DNA of 64,000 nt from Pararge aegeria (GCF_905163445.1 NC_053200.1:6944001-7008000); one strand, 5' to 3'; shown: positions 23,020 through 33,969, numbered from the stretch's first letter. A program made the numbers and translations. Notes: a model not told the origin generated them from the letters alone.

Positions 23020-23160
23020 GTTGTCTCTCTCCCGCAAGGCGGCGCCGTCCTTCTTCCCCCTCCCGTTTCGACCGCGACAGTGAATGCCGCACGCACGTGC
23101 GTGTCATGCTCTTCGTTAAACTCATTCAGAATAAGCTTATCAGAACCCGCTGCCCCGACC
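23020..23160. other. GC-rich patch inside AT-rich intron
   Basis: Contains gcaaggcggcgccgtccttc, a C/T-rich run (ttcttccccctcccg) and the 14-base palindrome cacgcacgtgcgtg at 23,090-23,103 with a central CACGTG-type core. It is 4.6 kb downstream of the semaphorin exon. Alternatives are an intronic promoter/enhancer, a non-coding exon, or the GC-rich head of a mobile element. I cannot decide from sequence alone. Confidence 0.35.
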
Positions 23161-23449
23161 TATTGCACTAACTTACAGACTATTATTTTGACCGCAAAAT
23201 AAACAACAGTATATTTTTAACCGTGTTGCGTTCCTAAAGGACTGATTTTGTTTTGTTCCCAAATTACATTCCGTTCGGCGCAAGCCACCGCGTTGTGGAT
23301 AGATGTTTGAACTTTTGTCCTTTTCGATTAGCGGTTATCGTTGCGGGTATTTGACCCACTTTACATATAACGGGGAGCCTAAAACTGACTGCACACCTAC
23401 AAGCTACGTGAATAGCATCACTATCACGATGTTTGCAGTAACAATTGAC

Positions 23450-23760
23450 GGACCAAGAAGATAGCACAGCGGATCGTAAGTGGAAAACCATGGCCTTTAA
23501 ACATAGCAATATTTTTCAGGGCAAGCAAGGAATACGTCCTACGAAATGCCGCCTACTATCCATCAGCCTGAGACATAGGATTTAAGCCTCATGTACCTGT
23601 AATTACACCAGCAATTACCCTTCAGATCAGAACACTAATACTAAACACTAAAGAAAACTGGTTGGTAGCAGAAATAAGCATCGGGGTAGTACTACTTCCC
23701 CGGACGAGCTCAGTCACAAAAAGCTCTACTACTGCAACTCTTCGATTAACACTGTGATTT
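23450..23760 (+). repeat. Retroposon family C, copy 2
   Basis: Contains gatcgtaagtggaaaaccat, tagcagaaataagcatcggg, ggtagtactacttccccgga and cgagctcagtcacaaaaagc. The end matches 59,695-59,745 and 3,725-3,785. Confidence 0.6.
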
Positions 23761-23764
23761 TATG

Positions 23765-26700
23765 GGACTCCAGAGTAAAAATCCCTTACTTGCGTAAAGA
23801 AAAATTATGAAGCCAGATGATTGATGGCACAATTTGAGACAAGCTTCTTCCCCTATGGACCGAATCGAAACGTTAATAAATTGTTCAGAAGAGTCCAATC
23901 ATAAACAACATCGCGTCACAGCAGTATTATGCACCCCAACCACATAACACTACCCTTGGGTATTGGTTCCTGACGAATGACCCAATAAATACCCATAAGG
24001 CAAAGCGCGACACGTACAAAACATTCCGGGATATAAAAGCATTATCCTGTTAAGTAATTTATTTCTTCTTCAGGTAGTGAACAGTTATTTTATGGAGCCA
24101 CTTAAACGTTCTATAATCCTAGCAGTTAAAGTAGAAAAGGGGATGTCGGTAACCATAACGCAGCACCATAAACCGTTTGAAATTGAACCTCAGACGGCGG
24201 CACCTGTTAAATCTGTGCAGTCCATAAAACGTGTTTTGGAATTCTGTGTTCATATTTTTAGTTATTTATTAGTATGTTTTTAACCTTATAAAAGCTTGAT
24301 TTGTTATTTTGATTTAATACAGTTTTTTTGTCTACCTCAATTTTAATAACATTATCTCGTTTACCACTTAAATAGTAGATACTTTCAAGTTCTGACATCA
24401 GTACATGTTGACTTACTGCCGTGTCATACTATTCTAAGACCAAATCTATTAATGTACCATAAATATATGTTATATATTATAATCTTTACGCTCTTTTAAT
24501 ATTGTTAGATAAAGCTTCAATACTAACCTATCTCAATCTTGCAGTTTAATGACACATATTCCGAGAGAAATTCCGGTCAGCATCCCGTTCAACTTACTTA
24601 TCTCAGCCCACACTTCAAGAACCGGTCTCTACAATAAATGCACTACACAATAACAATAAAGCACACAATTATAGTTCGATATACTTTCACAATGCGTTAG
24701 ATTTTATCACATTTGAAATAGTTACAGTGCTCCTCTATTTCCTTTGAGGAACTTTGAGAATTATTGCATTCCCTCAATACTATATGTGCAGATCTAGTTT
24801 CACATTTTGTATACAATTTGCACAAATTGAACCAATTCCCTTGTGATGTACTTTGAGAATAATAACTATAACATTCGTTTGCGGACACAAAGTGCAGTTA
24901 CATTACCCACAAATTAGGTTAGTTAGATTGCAACCGCTATCTCCTAACCCAAGCCATAATCGTAATAATGACAGTTTATCTAGTAATTCAAAAAAGCATC
25001 CTGTATCCTCATGAACAGATAGCTTAACATATATGTGCGTTTTTATAACGCAATCTAGTATCAAACATGATTCATAATAATTATAACAAGAATACATTGT
25101 TTAACTTTTCACCCTCCCCTTACTTGAGGTATCGCTGGATTTAAAAACAGTTCTAATTATACATGTGTGTTCACGTAAAGTCTAACATTATGCATTTTAG
25201 AATACTAATTAACGTTGATGTCCTTCTAAAACTAAAGTGCCTACTAAATTATGTATTCAGTATGCAAGTAATATTGGTTACGACTTTGGCTTATAACGCC
25301 ATAACACAAACCAACTTTACATAATAATACAATAAATATTACATAAAAAAATTAAGCACTATGAAATTCATAAACACTTAGGTCTTAATAGGATTCGGGA
25401 AGGATAAAAAACATTACAAAGATAGAAATTTCTTCATAATAAACTTAATAAGAAAATTCGCAATAAGTTAACCAAAACATCTCAAAATGTAACAGATTAA
25501 ATCAAATATTTAAGTATGGAAATAACGAAGTAATAAAGGCTGAACTTTTTATCTTCCGATTTCCATAGAGACCTTTGATCGTGCGTTTATTAAACCGCGC
25601 TATGCGGTCAGCTCGATCCCTCTGGTTTGAATTGGTGGATCACATTACGAGAGAGGTGTTGACACGGACACTACGACTGTCCGAACCGAACATCAAACAG
25701 AACTATGGCGGTAATTAACTCGCTCCGTCATCTCTGCTTACTTCATTTTGGCTTATTGACTGCAATTAATTAACTTAGTTACACTGTATGATAATTGACA
25801 CTTGAGTGCACTTTAATGAAGATCTTTGTTAGGGTAACAGTGATTAATTGAATAATAATTTGAACTATTATAATAATATAATAATCATAATTTGATTTTA
25901 TATTTTTGCAAATACAAATTTACTTATTTTTTAGTGAGAGAGAATCCGCATTTGTCAGTAGATGACAGAAACATTTGAACAATAAAGCCATTTCCAAAAG
26001 GTTGCCAACTACTGAAGTACCTAATTAGTTATAACCTCCAATATCCCTTTATCAAATATTCGAATTAGCAAGACAATTGCGTATTTTCTACATTATATTT
26101 GTACACAGCGAATGTATTAAATAATCCTAATATAGGTAATGAAACCATTAATATTGAATTCCAAAGGCAAACAAAACTACCGGATACAATGGACGGATAT
26201 GCGTCCGACGATGTTGTCTAGACCAGTGACGTCATAGATACCAATTCATACTTCTTTAATTGATCGTTGCACATAAAACAGACATATCATTGTTAAAGTA
26301 AAAGTGATGTTGGGCTACAAACTTCGGAGTAAAATGATAAACACGCCCAAGAAAACATTAGAGTTTTGATAACTTTATAAGAGTATGCAGACTCGGTTAC
26401 AGACTATGTAAAGTTGTTTTTAAAATTAAAATAAACCTTTGATTAATAATAAGTTAATGTATTTCTAACTAAAATGTATTGTTACCTAAACAGTCGTCGT
26501 GACAATCAAAACCTTAGCAAGTTTAAGATACTCAAAATACAGAATTCGAAAAACTATTTTAGTTTCTCTTAAACCACGAGTACTGGTTACATCCAGCCAT
26601 CCGTAGTAAAATCAAAGTCTATATTATTACAGTTAAAAATGTTTTTCATTGCTGTTATATTGTTATTAATTATTTGCGATGCGTTCTTCCCTTTAATAAC

Positions 26701-27690
26701 CAGCTTCATGCCGGCTGGTCGGCTAACTTTCTCATTTAACCGTGAGTCTACTCTCCGCAGTCTACAGTTCTACACAAATGATACAACAACGCGTCCTCAT
26801 CAAATGCAGAAGTTAGACAAAGTTTCATCCAGTCCGTTAAACATCGCATCGCTAATCCGGGCATAACATTGCAAAACGCAGAACAAACTGCTTCGCTTTG
26901 TGCTGCACTAATGAGAGCCACGTGGCTGTCCCCCGCATTGCAGACTGCACAATAAAACAATGCCTCTATTTAGTGGTGCACTCTGCCTTTATTCCCATAG
27001 GATGAACTATTGCGTGACTCTGTCTCGTTATTGGAGTGCCACAAGGCGCAATTTCGGCGACGCTATTATTATTCGGGCCTAACGTTATGGAATTCGAAAT
27101 AACGTGGTCGGTGTTTATTATTGTAAATTGTTTTCTTAATATCCGGCCTTCGGATTATACGATACAATTGATAACCTAATTAACCTCCGGTCTCCATTTA
27201 ATATACGGTAATTGAAATCACGTGGGCAATAATAACATGTCTGGATGTCATTCATTAATTTAAATTTAATGTAGCGATGAGTTGTATTGATTTCACTTTA
27301 TCTTTATGGCTGCTTAATTAAACTGCAAATTCACTATCTTATTAAAATCTTATAGGAAATAAATATCGATAAAGAAATCATAAACTAAGCTTAACTAAAC
27401 TTTCCAAACTCTCCAGAAATATTGTAAAATATAGTCAATATTACTATTTACTAGTTATTAGTCACGTGAATTAGTAAACTAAAAGTAGAGTAAATTTGAT
27501 AAGTAACTAATTGCAACTCTCGATGTTCAAAACACTACAAACATAAACACTGAAATGTTTTGAGACGCGTGGTGTCAATGTCATCAACAAAAATAAACAT
27601 GAGCTTTCCCGTTGTATAGCGAAAGCACAGTTGTCAAGTTGTCAGGAGGTTATAAGGACTTGTTAGTGTTAACATCTGACGGCATGGGAG
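23765..27690. other. Mobile-element-poor first-intron DNA next to the promoter
   Basis: About 3.9 kb immediately downstream of the semaphorin exon in which I recognise no SINE, LINE or MITE, in sharp contrast to the rest of the window. It holds several balanced-composition patches (about 25,560-25,830; 26,640-26,960; 26,990-27,330). The last patch contains cacgtg, repeated attaa cores and ctttatggctgcttaatt. The frames at 26,639-26,866 and 26,748-26,960 overlap on opposite strands and lack domains. Intronic enhancers are the natural inference but untested. Confidence 0.4.
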
Positions 27691-27701
27691 TTGTTACTAA
27701 C

Positions 27702-27798
27702 CTAATTGCGCGAAGACCTTGGGCCTGACGTTCTCTTGCCAGGCGGCGGTGGCGGTGGCGAGCAAAGCCGCGACGAGGGCACAACGGAGCACGAGCAT
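27702..27798 (-). CDS. Sema1a: Semaphorin-1A-like, first coding exon (signal peptide)
   Basis: The minus-strand ATG at 27,798-27,796 opens 32 full codons plus one base, then a donor GTTAGT at 27,701-27,696 (phase 1). The product starts MLVLRCALVAALLATATAAW and continues QENVRPKVFAQL. Residues 1-19 are a textbook secretory signal peptide (Arg5, then Leu/Ala/Val core, small residues before Trp20). The mature start AW-xx-xV-xPK-x-xx-Q-(L/F)-G matches insect transmembrane semaphorin-1A, in which this segment leads into the sema domain. In that family the protein is a plexin ligand or receptor in axon guidance. The context has G at -3. Codons are GC-rich, unlike the flanks. The next exon, which should begin with the rest of Gly33, was not found in the remaining 27.7 kb on this strand, so intron 1 is long or my eye missed a short exon. 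Family assignment rests on about 14 mature residues. Another secreted or membrane protein is possible but less likely. Confidence 0.72.
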
Positions 27799-28065
27799 TG
27801 CACTAGTCACAAGTCGTCATCACTTGGAGTTGGGGAACACTCGCGACGCGCGACTAGGGGCTCAGACGGGCGGGACGCTCGTTGGCCGGCGGCAGACTGA
27901 CGGACGAAGGAGGCCGGGGGGTTGAGTACGCGCCTGCGCTGCCGGCGCCCCGCGGTCTCGCATGCGTCGGGTTGCGGAGTGCGGACCTCGCACGTGACGC
28001 AGCCCTCCTCAGTCCTCGCCCCAATCCACGACCCTGCGACGTCATAATCGTGTTAAAAAACTGCC
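27799..28065 (-). promoter_or_regulatory. CpG-rich probable promoter / 5' UTR of the semaphorin gene
   Basis: GC- and CpG-rich island in otherwise AT-rich DNA, directly upstream of the exon. On the minus strand it contains an initiator-like TCAGTC (27,900-27,895), an E-box CACGTG followed by AC (27,991-27,996 on plus: cacgtgacg) and a CRE-like gacgtcat (27,038 is not meant; the site is 28,039-28,046 on plus). No TATA box is obvious. The GC-rich frames on both strands across it are compositional artefacts. Transcription start and UTR length are inferred. Confidence 0.5.
27803..27820 (-). promoter_or_regulatory. Upstream ORF of 5 codons ending 4 nt before the start codon
   Basis: In the inferred 5' UTR an ATG at 27,820 encodes MTTCD and stops with TAG at 27,805-27,803. 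Four bases (tgca) then separate it from the main ATG. Its own context also has G at -3. Such a close minimal uORF would be expected to depress or gate initiation on the semaphorin start, if the transcript starts upstream of it. Confidence 0.5.
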
Positions 28066-28124
28066 TGCATATCCTAAACCTGCAATTAAACTCCAAAGGG
28101 GCCGCCCGCTAGGCTTTTGTTTAT

Positions 28125-28425
28125 ATTTCGGGAGGCCTATTAAAAATTCGTTAGCGACATCTCGGGGGCGTAACGCTCAACGAGTCGTAAGGTTGTGATT
28201 ACGACACTGATTGTTACAGTAGGGATCCGAAGCTGATGCGACGCGAAATCTCCTATTACTACCCCTCTTCCAGAAAAATCTGAACTCGCTGCCGTTTCGG
28301 ATTCGTTACGTAATTACAGGGTCGAATTGAGCAGCAAAAAACTTTTTGAAATGCTTATATTTTTCCGGAGACCAATTAAAAATTTCGTTTGCCACATCAC
28401 AATGGGGTGACGTCAAGTTAAAGTC
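28125..28425. repeat. Diverged ~55-bp direct duplication upstream of the promoter
   Basis: tatatttcgggaggcctatt at ~28,121 with aaaaattcgttagcgacatc is paralleled at ~28,357 by tatatttttccggagaccaa with ttaaaaatttcgtttgccac. Both are followed by a ggggNgNNacg-like block. It is non-coding and could be a duplicated regulatory module or an old dispersed repeat. Confidence 0.4.
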
Positions 28426-28517
28426 ACAAAGGTATTTTTTCTATTTACGCTTTAGCTACCAAAATATGAACTTAAATCAAAGTTATTATCAACAGGGAAA
28501 AACTTTCTCACTCTGAA

Positions 28518-28549
28518 TTGCTGCTTGTATACAATCTACAAGCAGCAAG
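28518..28549. repeat. Short hairpin (12-bp stem)
   Basis: ttgctgcttgta and tacaagcagcaa are exact complements around an 8-base loop. It is too short for a convincing pre-microRNA. Confidence 0.55.
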
Positions 28550-28613
28550 TAAAACAGTTAAAAGGTTATTTTTTTCTAAACATTTTACATTGTTAGGAAC
28601 TATACTAAGAATT

Positions 28614-28710
28614 CATCTCATCAACCCAGTAGACCGTAGTCCACCACACTGGCCCGTTACGGATTGGTGGACTCCACTCACCTCTGGGAACATCATGGAG
28701 AACTATCTAT
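28614..28710 (+). mobile_element. SINE family B fragment
   Basis: Contains gaccgtagtccaccacactg, gcccgttacggattggtgga and aacatcatggagaactat, the central blocks of family B. Truncated on both sides. Confidence 0.65.
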
Positions 28711-28867
28711 TTCTTTAAAAATTGCCTTAACCATTAGACATTTGTTTAGCGATGTCTAGGTTTATTGAAAACGGGCATTAGAGGTGCGTGCTAGGATTAT
28801 GTCACTTATGTCACTTCAAACTTAGAATTAACCACGTTTAATTAATTAACAAATTTATTTATTTATT

Positions 28868-29334
28868 ACTAGCTGTTGCCCGCGACTTCGTCTGCGTTTG
28901 TTTTTGTTTTTCGAAAGACATGTGGCATGCGATTTAGGTGTAGTTCTACGCACTTTATGTATTTAGGATAGAAGCCTTAGAAGCCTTGACGGGTTGGCTG
29001 CCGTCCGCTGAGGAGTTGTGTCCTCTATCTCCAATCACATTCATCAGATCTACAAGAAATTTGGGCAAAATTAAACAGACATTATACCCTCTAAAGTACA
29101 AAAGTAATTATTGAAATCGGTTTTCATTTGACGGCGTTATGGCGTAAAATCGTCAAACACCTTCTACCCCTCTCCCAAAAGAACTGAGCTTAATTTTGGG
29201 ATAAAAAGCATCCTATATTAATTCTAATACCTTCAGAGATATGTGTACAAAGTTTCATGATGATCGGTCTAGTAGTTTTTGCGTGAAAGCGTAACAAACA
29301 AACTTACATTCACATTTATAATATTAGTAGGGAT
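28868..29334 (+). mobile_element. Family F element (tgcccgcgacttcg), near complete
   Basis: Head actagctgttgcccgcgact-tcgtctgcgt; internal ccctctcccaaaagaactga; tail agtttttgcgtgaaagcgta then aacaaacaaacttacattca and atttataatattagtaggga. Collinear with 43,617-44,050 (plus) and 59,773-60,270 (minus). Non-coding, without obvious inverted termini. The mobilisation mechanism is not clear to me. Confidence 0.7.
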
Positions 29335-29410
29335 TATAAAACTAAAATGGATAGTGTCCTCGTGTAGAGTCCACAGCAGAGCTATCCGTATCTGCTATAA
29401 TTCCCAGAAT

Positions 29411-29550
29411 CAGTGGCGTGCACTTCATAGATGTACAAATGCACTGCATACCCTAAAATTGATACATAACTCGTATAAAGGAGGATTTTTGCTGTTTTAT
29501 GCAATTTTCCTGTATGCATACCCTGGTAAGAAACCCAGTGCACGCTACTG
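29411..29550. mobile_element. hAT-type MITE (family H), 140 bp, perfect 8-bp target duplication
   Basis: Terminal inverted repeats cagtggcgtgcac / gtgcacgctactg enclose a 140-bp element. It is flanked by identical 8-mers cccagaat at 29,403-29,410 and 29,551-29,558. CAGTGGCG-type ends with 8-bp duplications are diagnostic of the hAT superfamily. There is no coding capacity. A sister copy is at 41,644-41,786. Confidence 0.9.
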
Positions 29551-29825
29551 CCCAGAATAGGTACTGTTGCTGCATCCTCGGACTCTTATCAGTTGCAACG
29601 CAAGCGCCTTGGCAGATATCACCAATCCTCACTCAGTGAGAGCTCTTTAGTCCACTACTGAACTAACGGCCTCTCATAACCGGAAGGCTTGCATATGATA
29701 ACCATGCTAGGTATCCGTTTTCGTTTTCGCAGTAGATCACGCTGCTACCCGTTCCCTATTTTAATCTTTTTTTTTTTTTTATTCTCCGCGGGAAAAGGTA
29801 TGATGGTGACACTAATAATAATTCA

Positions 29826-30062
29826 CGGTTTACTGGCGCAGTGGGCAGTGACCCTGCTTTCTGATTCAGAGGCCGCGGGTTCGATTCCCACGCTGGAATT
29901 ATTATAGTAATTATTTTTCAGTGTCTGGGTGTTTATCGGTATATTATGAGTATTTATGTATATTCATAAAATTATTCATTAGATACCTTAGTACCCATAA
30001 CACAAGCTGCGCTTACTTTGAGACTAGATGGCGGTGTGTGTTTTATCGTATTATAAAAAAAA
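29826..30062 (+). mobile_element. SINE family A (Metulj-like), full length
   Basis: A-box region actggcgcagtgggcagtga, B-box region gcgggttcgattcccacgct, body gtgtctgggtgtttatcggt, end acacaagctgcgcttacttt. It ends in an A-rich tract. Confidence 0.8.
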
Positions 30063-30064
30063 TA

Positions 30065-30635
30065 ATCATAAAGTAGAATCCCAATAAAATCAACACTAAG
30101 TAGAGAACTGGTATTATTATTTACGAATATAATAAAACTAATCAAACGTTACTAAGCCAAATAGTATACACACCGTAACCGATAGCAAAATCAAAAAAGC
30201 GCTACTAACACAAAGTTCTAACTCCCGCAGCACGTAAAACGAGAGCAGAACTTTATCGAAATAAAAACTTTTTTCGAACACTGGGGGTGTTTGAGCATTT
30301 TCATTATTATTAATACGGTAAAGTTGCTCCGTGGCAATTTAATTCGAGTAATTCGGAACTCTGTCAAAGTAACACTGGTTCGGTGTTAGTGTACTACGGT
30401 CTATGAGATGCATTGTAGTAGGGTCGTGTGAAAATCAATAGAATAAACATTTATGGTGCATAACTGGAATGCCCTCTATGCGTAAATCGACGAGAAATTA
30501 ACTTCCTGTATGAACACAAAGCATATCTACAAATATTTCCTTTTCAATGTTAATATACGTACGGATACGTTTGTTATGATACTAAATGTTAGCACTTTTG
30601 GGATCACATTTTCTTAAATATGTTAAAACACTTTT
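30065..30635. other. Unassigned upstream DNA
   Basis: No gene or named repeat recognised. A 14-base direct repeat (cacttttgggatca) at ~30,593 and ~30,629 brackets 22 bases just before the next SINE. Confidence 0.3.
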
Positions 30636-30638
30636 GGG

Positions 30639-30743
30639 ATCATCATATCAACCCATTACCGGCCCACTACAGGGCACGGGTCTCCGCCCACAACGAGAAA
30701 AATGTCGGCCGTAGTCCGACACGCTGGCCCAGTGCGTATTGGA
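30639..30743 (+). mobile_element. SINE family B, 5' half
   Basis: catcatatcaacccattacc, ggcccactacagggcacggg and cacgctggcccagtgcgtat are the first 100 bases of family B. The 3' tRNA-like end is absent. Confidence 0.7.
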
Positions 30744-31139
30744 TATTAAAATGATCAAACATGAAAGTACAACTTTAGTCTCTACACCTATCAAAACTCC
30801 TTATTGCAAATGAGAAGTTAGTCGGAACGATTTTATTAAATTTCTGTAAGATAGAGATCTCTCGAAGTTTTTTATAGACCTATTAACGTTCAGATGGAGT
30901 AAGACGCTATATGTCTTTAAACTTTACACTTAAATATAATATTATTAGAACGAATCACGCGTTCTTAGGGCGGAGTAATTATTAGCCCCCGTCACAAAAA
31001 TAGTGTTCTAAATTCAATCTTCTGTATATACAATGAACTCAGAACGTTGGTAATATATAAACGACAAAACTCACGTACGCTACATAAAGAATAGACGAAA
31101 AGTTATTGATATTTGTTCTACTAATTAACCTGACTTACA

Positions 31140-31500
31140 TTTTGGTTAGTTAAGTTTAAGTTTAATTTTATTAATTATTTTTAAGACATCAATATAAATT
31201 ATTTTAATACGATTTAATTAATTTTTGTTTTGTTTTGTCTCCTAATAATTGATTAAGTTAAATTTTTTATTGTAATTTAGCTTTAAATATTTATACTTTT
31301 AAAGGTTTATATTAACTGACTAATAATTAATTGTAAATAATTTATAAGAATGACTTTTTACATTTTAATGCATGCTGTGATAACCTGTAAATAGTTGAAC
31401 ATTTACTATGTGACTCATTCAAAAAAAAAAAGCAAGTATTAATGTATCTACTGTTGGTTGTCCATTATAAATAAATAAATAAATAAAAAAATAAAAGCAG
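31140..31500 (+). repeat. AT-rich LINE-like 3' UTR with (AATA)n tail
   Basis: Very AT-rich non-coding DNA ends with tgtccattataaataaataa and a run of aaataaataaaa. This is the usual look of a LINE 3' terminus. No ORF remnant is attached, so the assignment is tentative. Confidence 0.35.
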
Positions 31501-32884
31501 TAGTTGAACTTTAGGTAAGAAAGCTTGTCCGGGGAAGTAAAGGAAAATAATCGCCAACCAAGAGATCATCTTGATTCGTCATTTACAAATTTAAGAAAAT
31601 AATTATACTCTTACTCTTTAAAAGCACGCCACTTTGAAAAAAAACATCGTGACTCTAGCCGTTTTTAGTTTTGTCAAGAAAGTTTCAACACTAAATTTGT
31701 GACTGTCAGTCTATCCTTCTACGTTTGTAGGAGGCTGCGGCGTGGCTAGTACAACGGTACAACCCTACCTTTAAAACCGTGCCGCCAAGCAATTTAAAAC
31801 ACTCCAGTCTTTTAAGGTTATCCCGGTAACATCTTTTTTCAAAGTCTGTCTTCGTATCGTCTTAACGGATGGCACGATTTGAATGCGTTTTTTCCATTAC
31901 ATACGTATCATCAACATCATGATTGGCCGATGCCGGGCCGATCTAAAAGTAAAGAGAGATTAAGAGCTTAAACCTACGCTCTCCTTCCTATCTTTACCCC
32001 ACGTAAAATCTTACTAATCTAGTTAAAACAAGATTTACACTTTAGAGATTTTATTGACAACATTGCTAGTTTAGTGAACAATAATCGTCCTGACTCAAGA
32101 ATCAAACCCAGAACCGCGTGATCCGAAGACCCACGAGGTCATGAGCCATGGGCATGTATCTGTTCTTAACTATTATATTTTACGTCTATAAGACACATGA
32201 AGTCATTGAAATTGTTTTAGATATTATTAGTATATTCCTATATAGTTAGTTGCTTATCAAATTGCTTCCTACCAAGCGTCAGAGCCGATTCTTAGATATA
32301 TTTTATCAAGTACATAACATATTAAATTATTGTGTTCAATGTCGGAATGCACTGCGAATTTTATTTTCTTTGTTGAAACAAATTGTTAATAAAGACGTCA
32401 AAAATCGAATAATCAGCGAAACGTATTAATTGAGGGTATAAATTATAAATAAGAGGCATGCCTGCCCCCTATAGAACACACCCCTCTCACAGTTTGCGTG
32501 CATTCAGAACCCGTAGTACCATTAACAACATTTCGATAGCTTCGATAGTTTTCGGCTATCGAATATTATAACGTCGAAGAAAATATCCATAGCTATCGTT
32601 GCTTTGAAACTAAAAGTCATCTATTTATCTACATATTTTATGTCCACGATTACTTCCGATTTATTTTCGGTTTTTCACAAATCCCGCGCGAACCGTTTGC
32701 TTTCTCGGAGTACTCGATAAACAGTTCTACGATGGTAACCAGGATGCAAGTATGATCTTTACAAAATTTCTCCAAAATCGGCTGTTGCTGAAATTATATA
32801 CTGCATAAATATGTAGTATCTTATTTCAGCAACATTAACACGTGTTAGCAAAATTTGAGAGCATCGTTGTAAAATAGACGTATG

Positions 32885-32997
32885 TAAAGTCGACCGCCCC
32901 TTTGGTCTAGTGATAAGTATGTGCGACTTCTAATCAAGATCCCTCCTAACCTGTGATTCCAACATAGGACTGTGTTGGAATCGCAGGTTAGGAGGGC
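32885..32997. repeat. tRNA-like SINE head abutting a 26-bp inverted repeat
   Basis: ccgcccctttggtctagtga then gtgcgacttctaatcaaga looks like a tRNA-derived A-box segment. It runs into ccctcctaacctgtgattcc (32,941), whose 26-base arm is mirrored with two mismatches at 32,971-32,996 around a 4-base loop. Probably two SINE B-box halves in inverted arrangement. Confidence 0.5.
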
Positions 32998-32999
32998 GG

Positions 33000-33600
33000 A
33001 CACTTCTGATTATTAGCACTAACATATAAGTATATTCCTTAAAGCCCATCAACTGGCATCGTAGTGTACTGTGTAGTACCTGCAGTGGCAGTAGCGTGGA
33101 GGTTCTATGCTCCAAATGCCTCAGTCCTATGAGAACACATTGCTTTACATTGGAGATGTCATTTCAGGATTAAGCAGTTTAGTCGTACAATCGTCGGGTA
33201 GCGCGTGCATTTACGATTTGATATCATAACGTTGCTTGCTAGCTATATGTAGGTATATGAGTTAACTTTTCTTTCGAAATAACTTCAAAACATTTGGTGA
33301 ATTTCACTTTGAGCTTATAGTGACTTGTTTCGTTAGATCGCCTCTTGCGAAATGTAAAATCTCGCACTAAGGGTGAAATAGACGGCAAACTTATTCGGAA
33401 TAATTTTGAATACAAATCTTTAATTGGAACGTATTTCCGACACGATTATAACTGATTATTATTACACAGCCCCATAAAACGCGTGGCGGCAATAAATTAG
33501 TAAACAACTGCCAAACATTTGAATTGACAACAATATACTACGAGTGACTCTTAATTTATTACGGTGCTCTCTCTCTCTCTATGGTTCATTCATTACATAA
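33000..33600. other. Unassigned higher-complexity upstream DNA
   Basis: No recognised repeat at 33,180-33,560. It is of balanced composition with ccccataaaacgcgtggcgg and aataaattagt motifs, so it is a candidate conserved non-coding segment. A (CT)n run lies at ~33,569. Confidence 0.3.
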
Positions 33601-33613
33601 GATCATTGAGAGC

Positions 33614-33834
33614 TATTCTGTATCTCAGTTGACACCAACTAGCTAGTCACTATGAATAAGTCACCGAATAACGCCTTGACCATTGGCCGTTTCAGAATCT
33701 GCCTACCGAGTGGAGAGGAACTCAGTTTGAAACTTGTGTTTCAGAATGCAAAATATGGATTAAACAGATTATTTGGCGGCAACTTTCCACGGTGGCTAAC
33801 TAAATCGAAAATTGTCAACTGAGATGCAGAATCG
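33614..33834. mobile_element. TIR MITE, ~220 bp
   Basis: Left end attctgtatctcagttgaca and right end gtcaactgagatgcagaat are inverted repeats with one mismatch over 19-20 bases. The interior also repeats a tttcaga-atctgcc motif. No target duplication was fixed. Confidence 0.6.
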
Positions 33835-33969
33835 GAGTGATGGTGAGATCTCTTCTGTTGGAGGCTATTTTGATGATGGTAGAAAATCTGCACGAGTTGG
33901 ACTCTTTCAACTGGTCAGCCCAATTACAATGTTAATAACCACGAGTACTAACGTTACTAATACTTAAAT

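Noticed and set aside
26639..26960. Overlapping frames near the semaphorin exon
   Set aside because: Opposite-strand frames without domains or splice sites; more likely intronic regulatory DNA.
1..27700. Second semaphorin exon on the minus strand
   Set aside because: I looked for the expected continuation (sema-domain start with a phase-1 acceptor) and saw no convincing match; by-eye search is not exhaustive.
27854..28096. GC-rich frames on both strands over the CpG island
   Set aside because: Long open frames are expected in CpG-rich DNA; Arg/Pro/Ala-rich products with no domain, overlapping each other on opposite strands.
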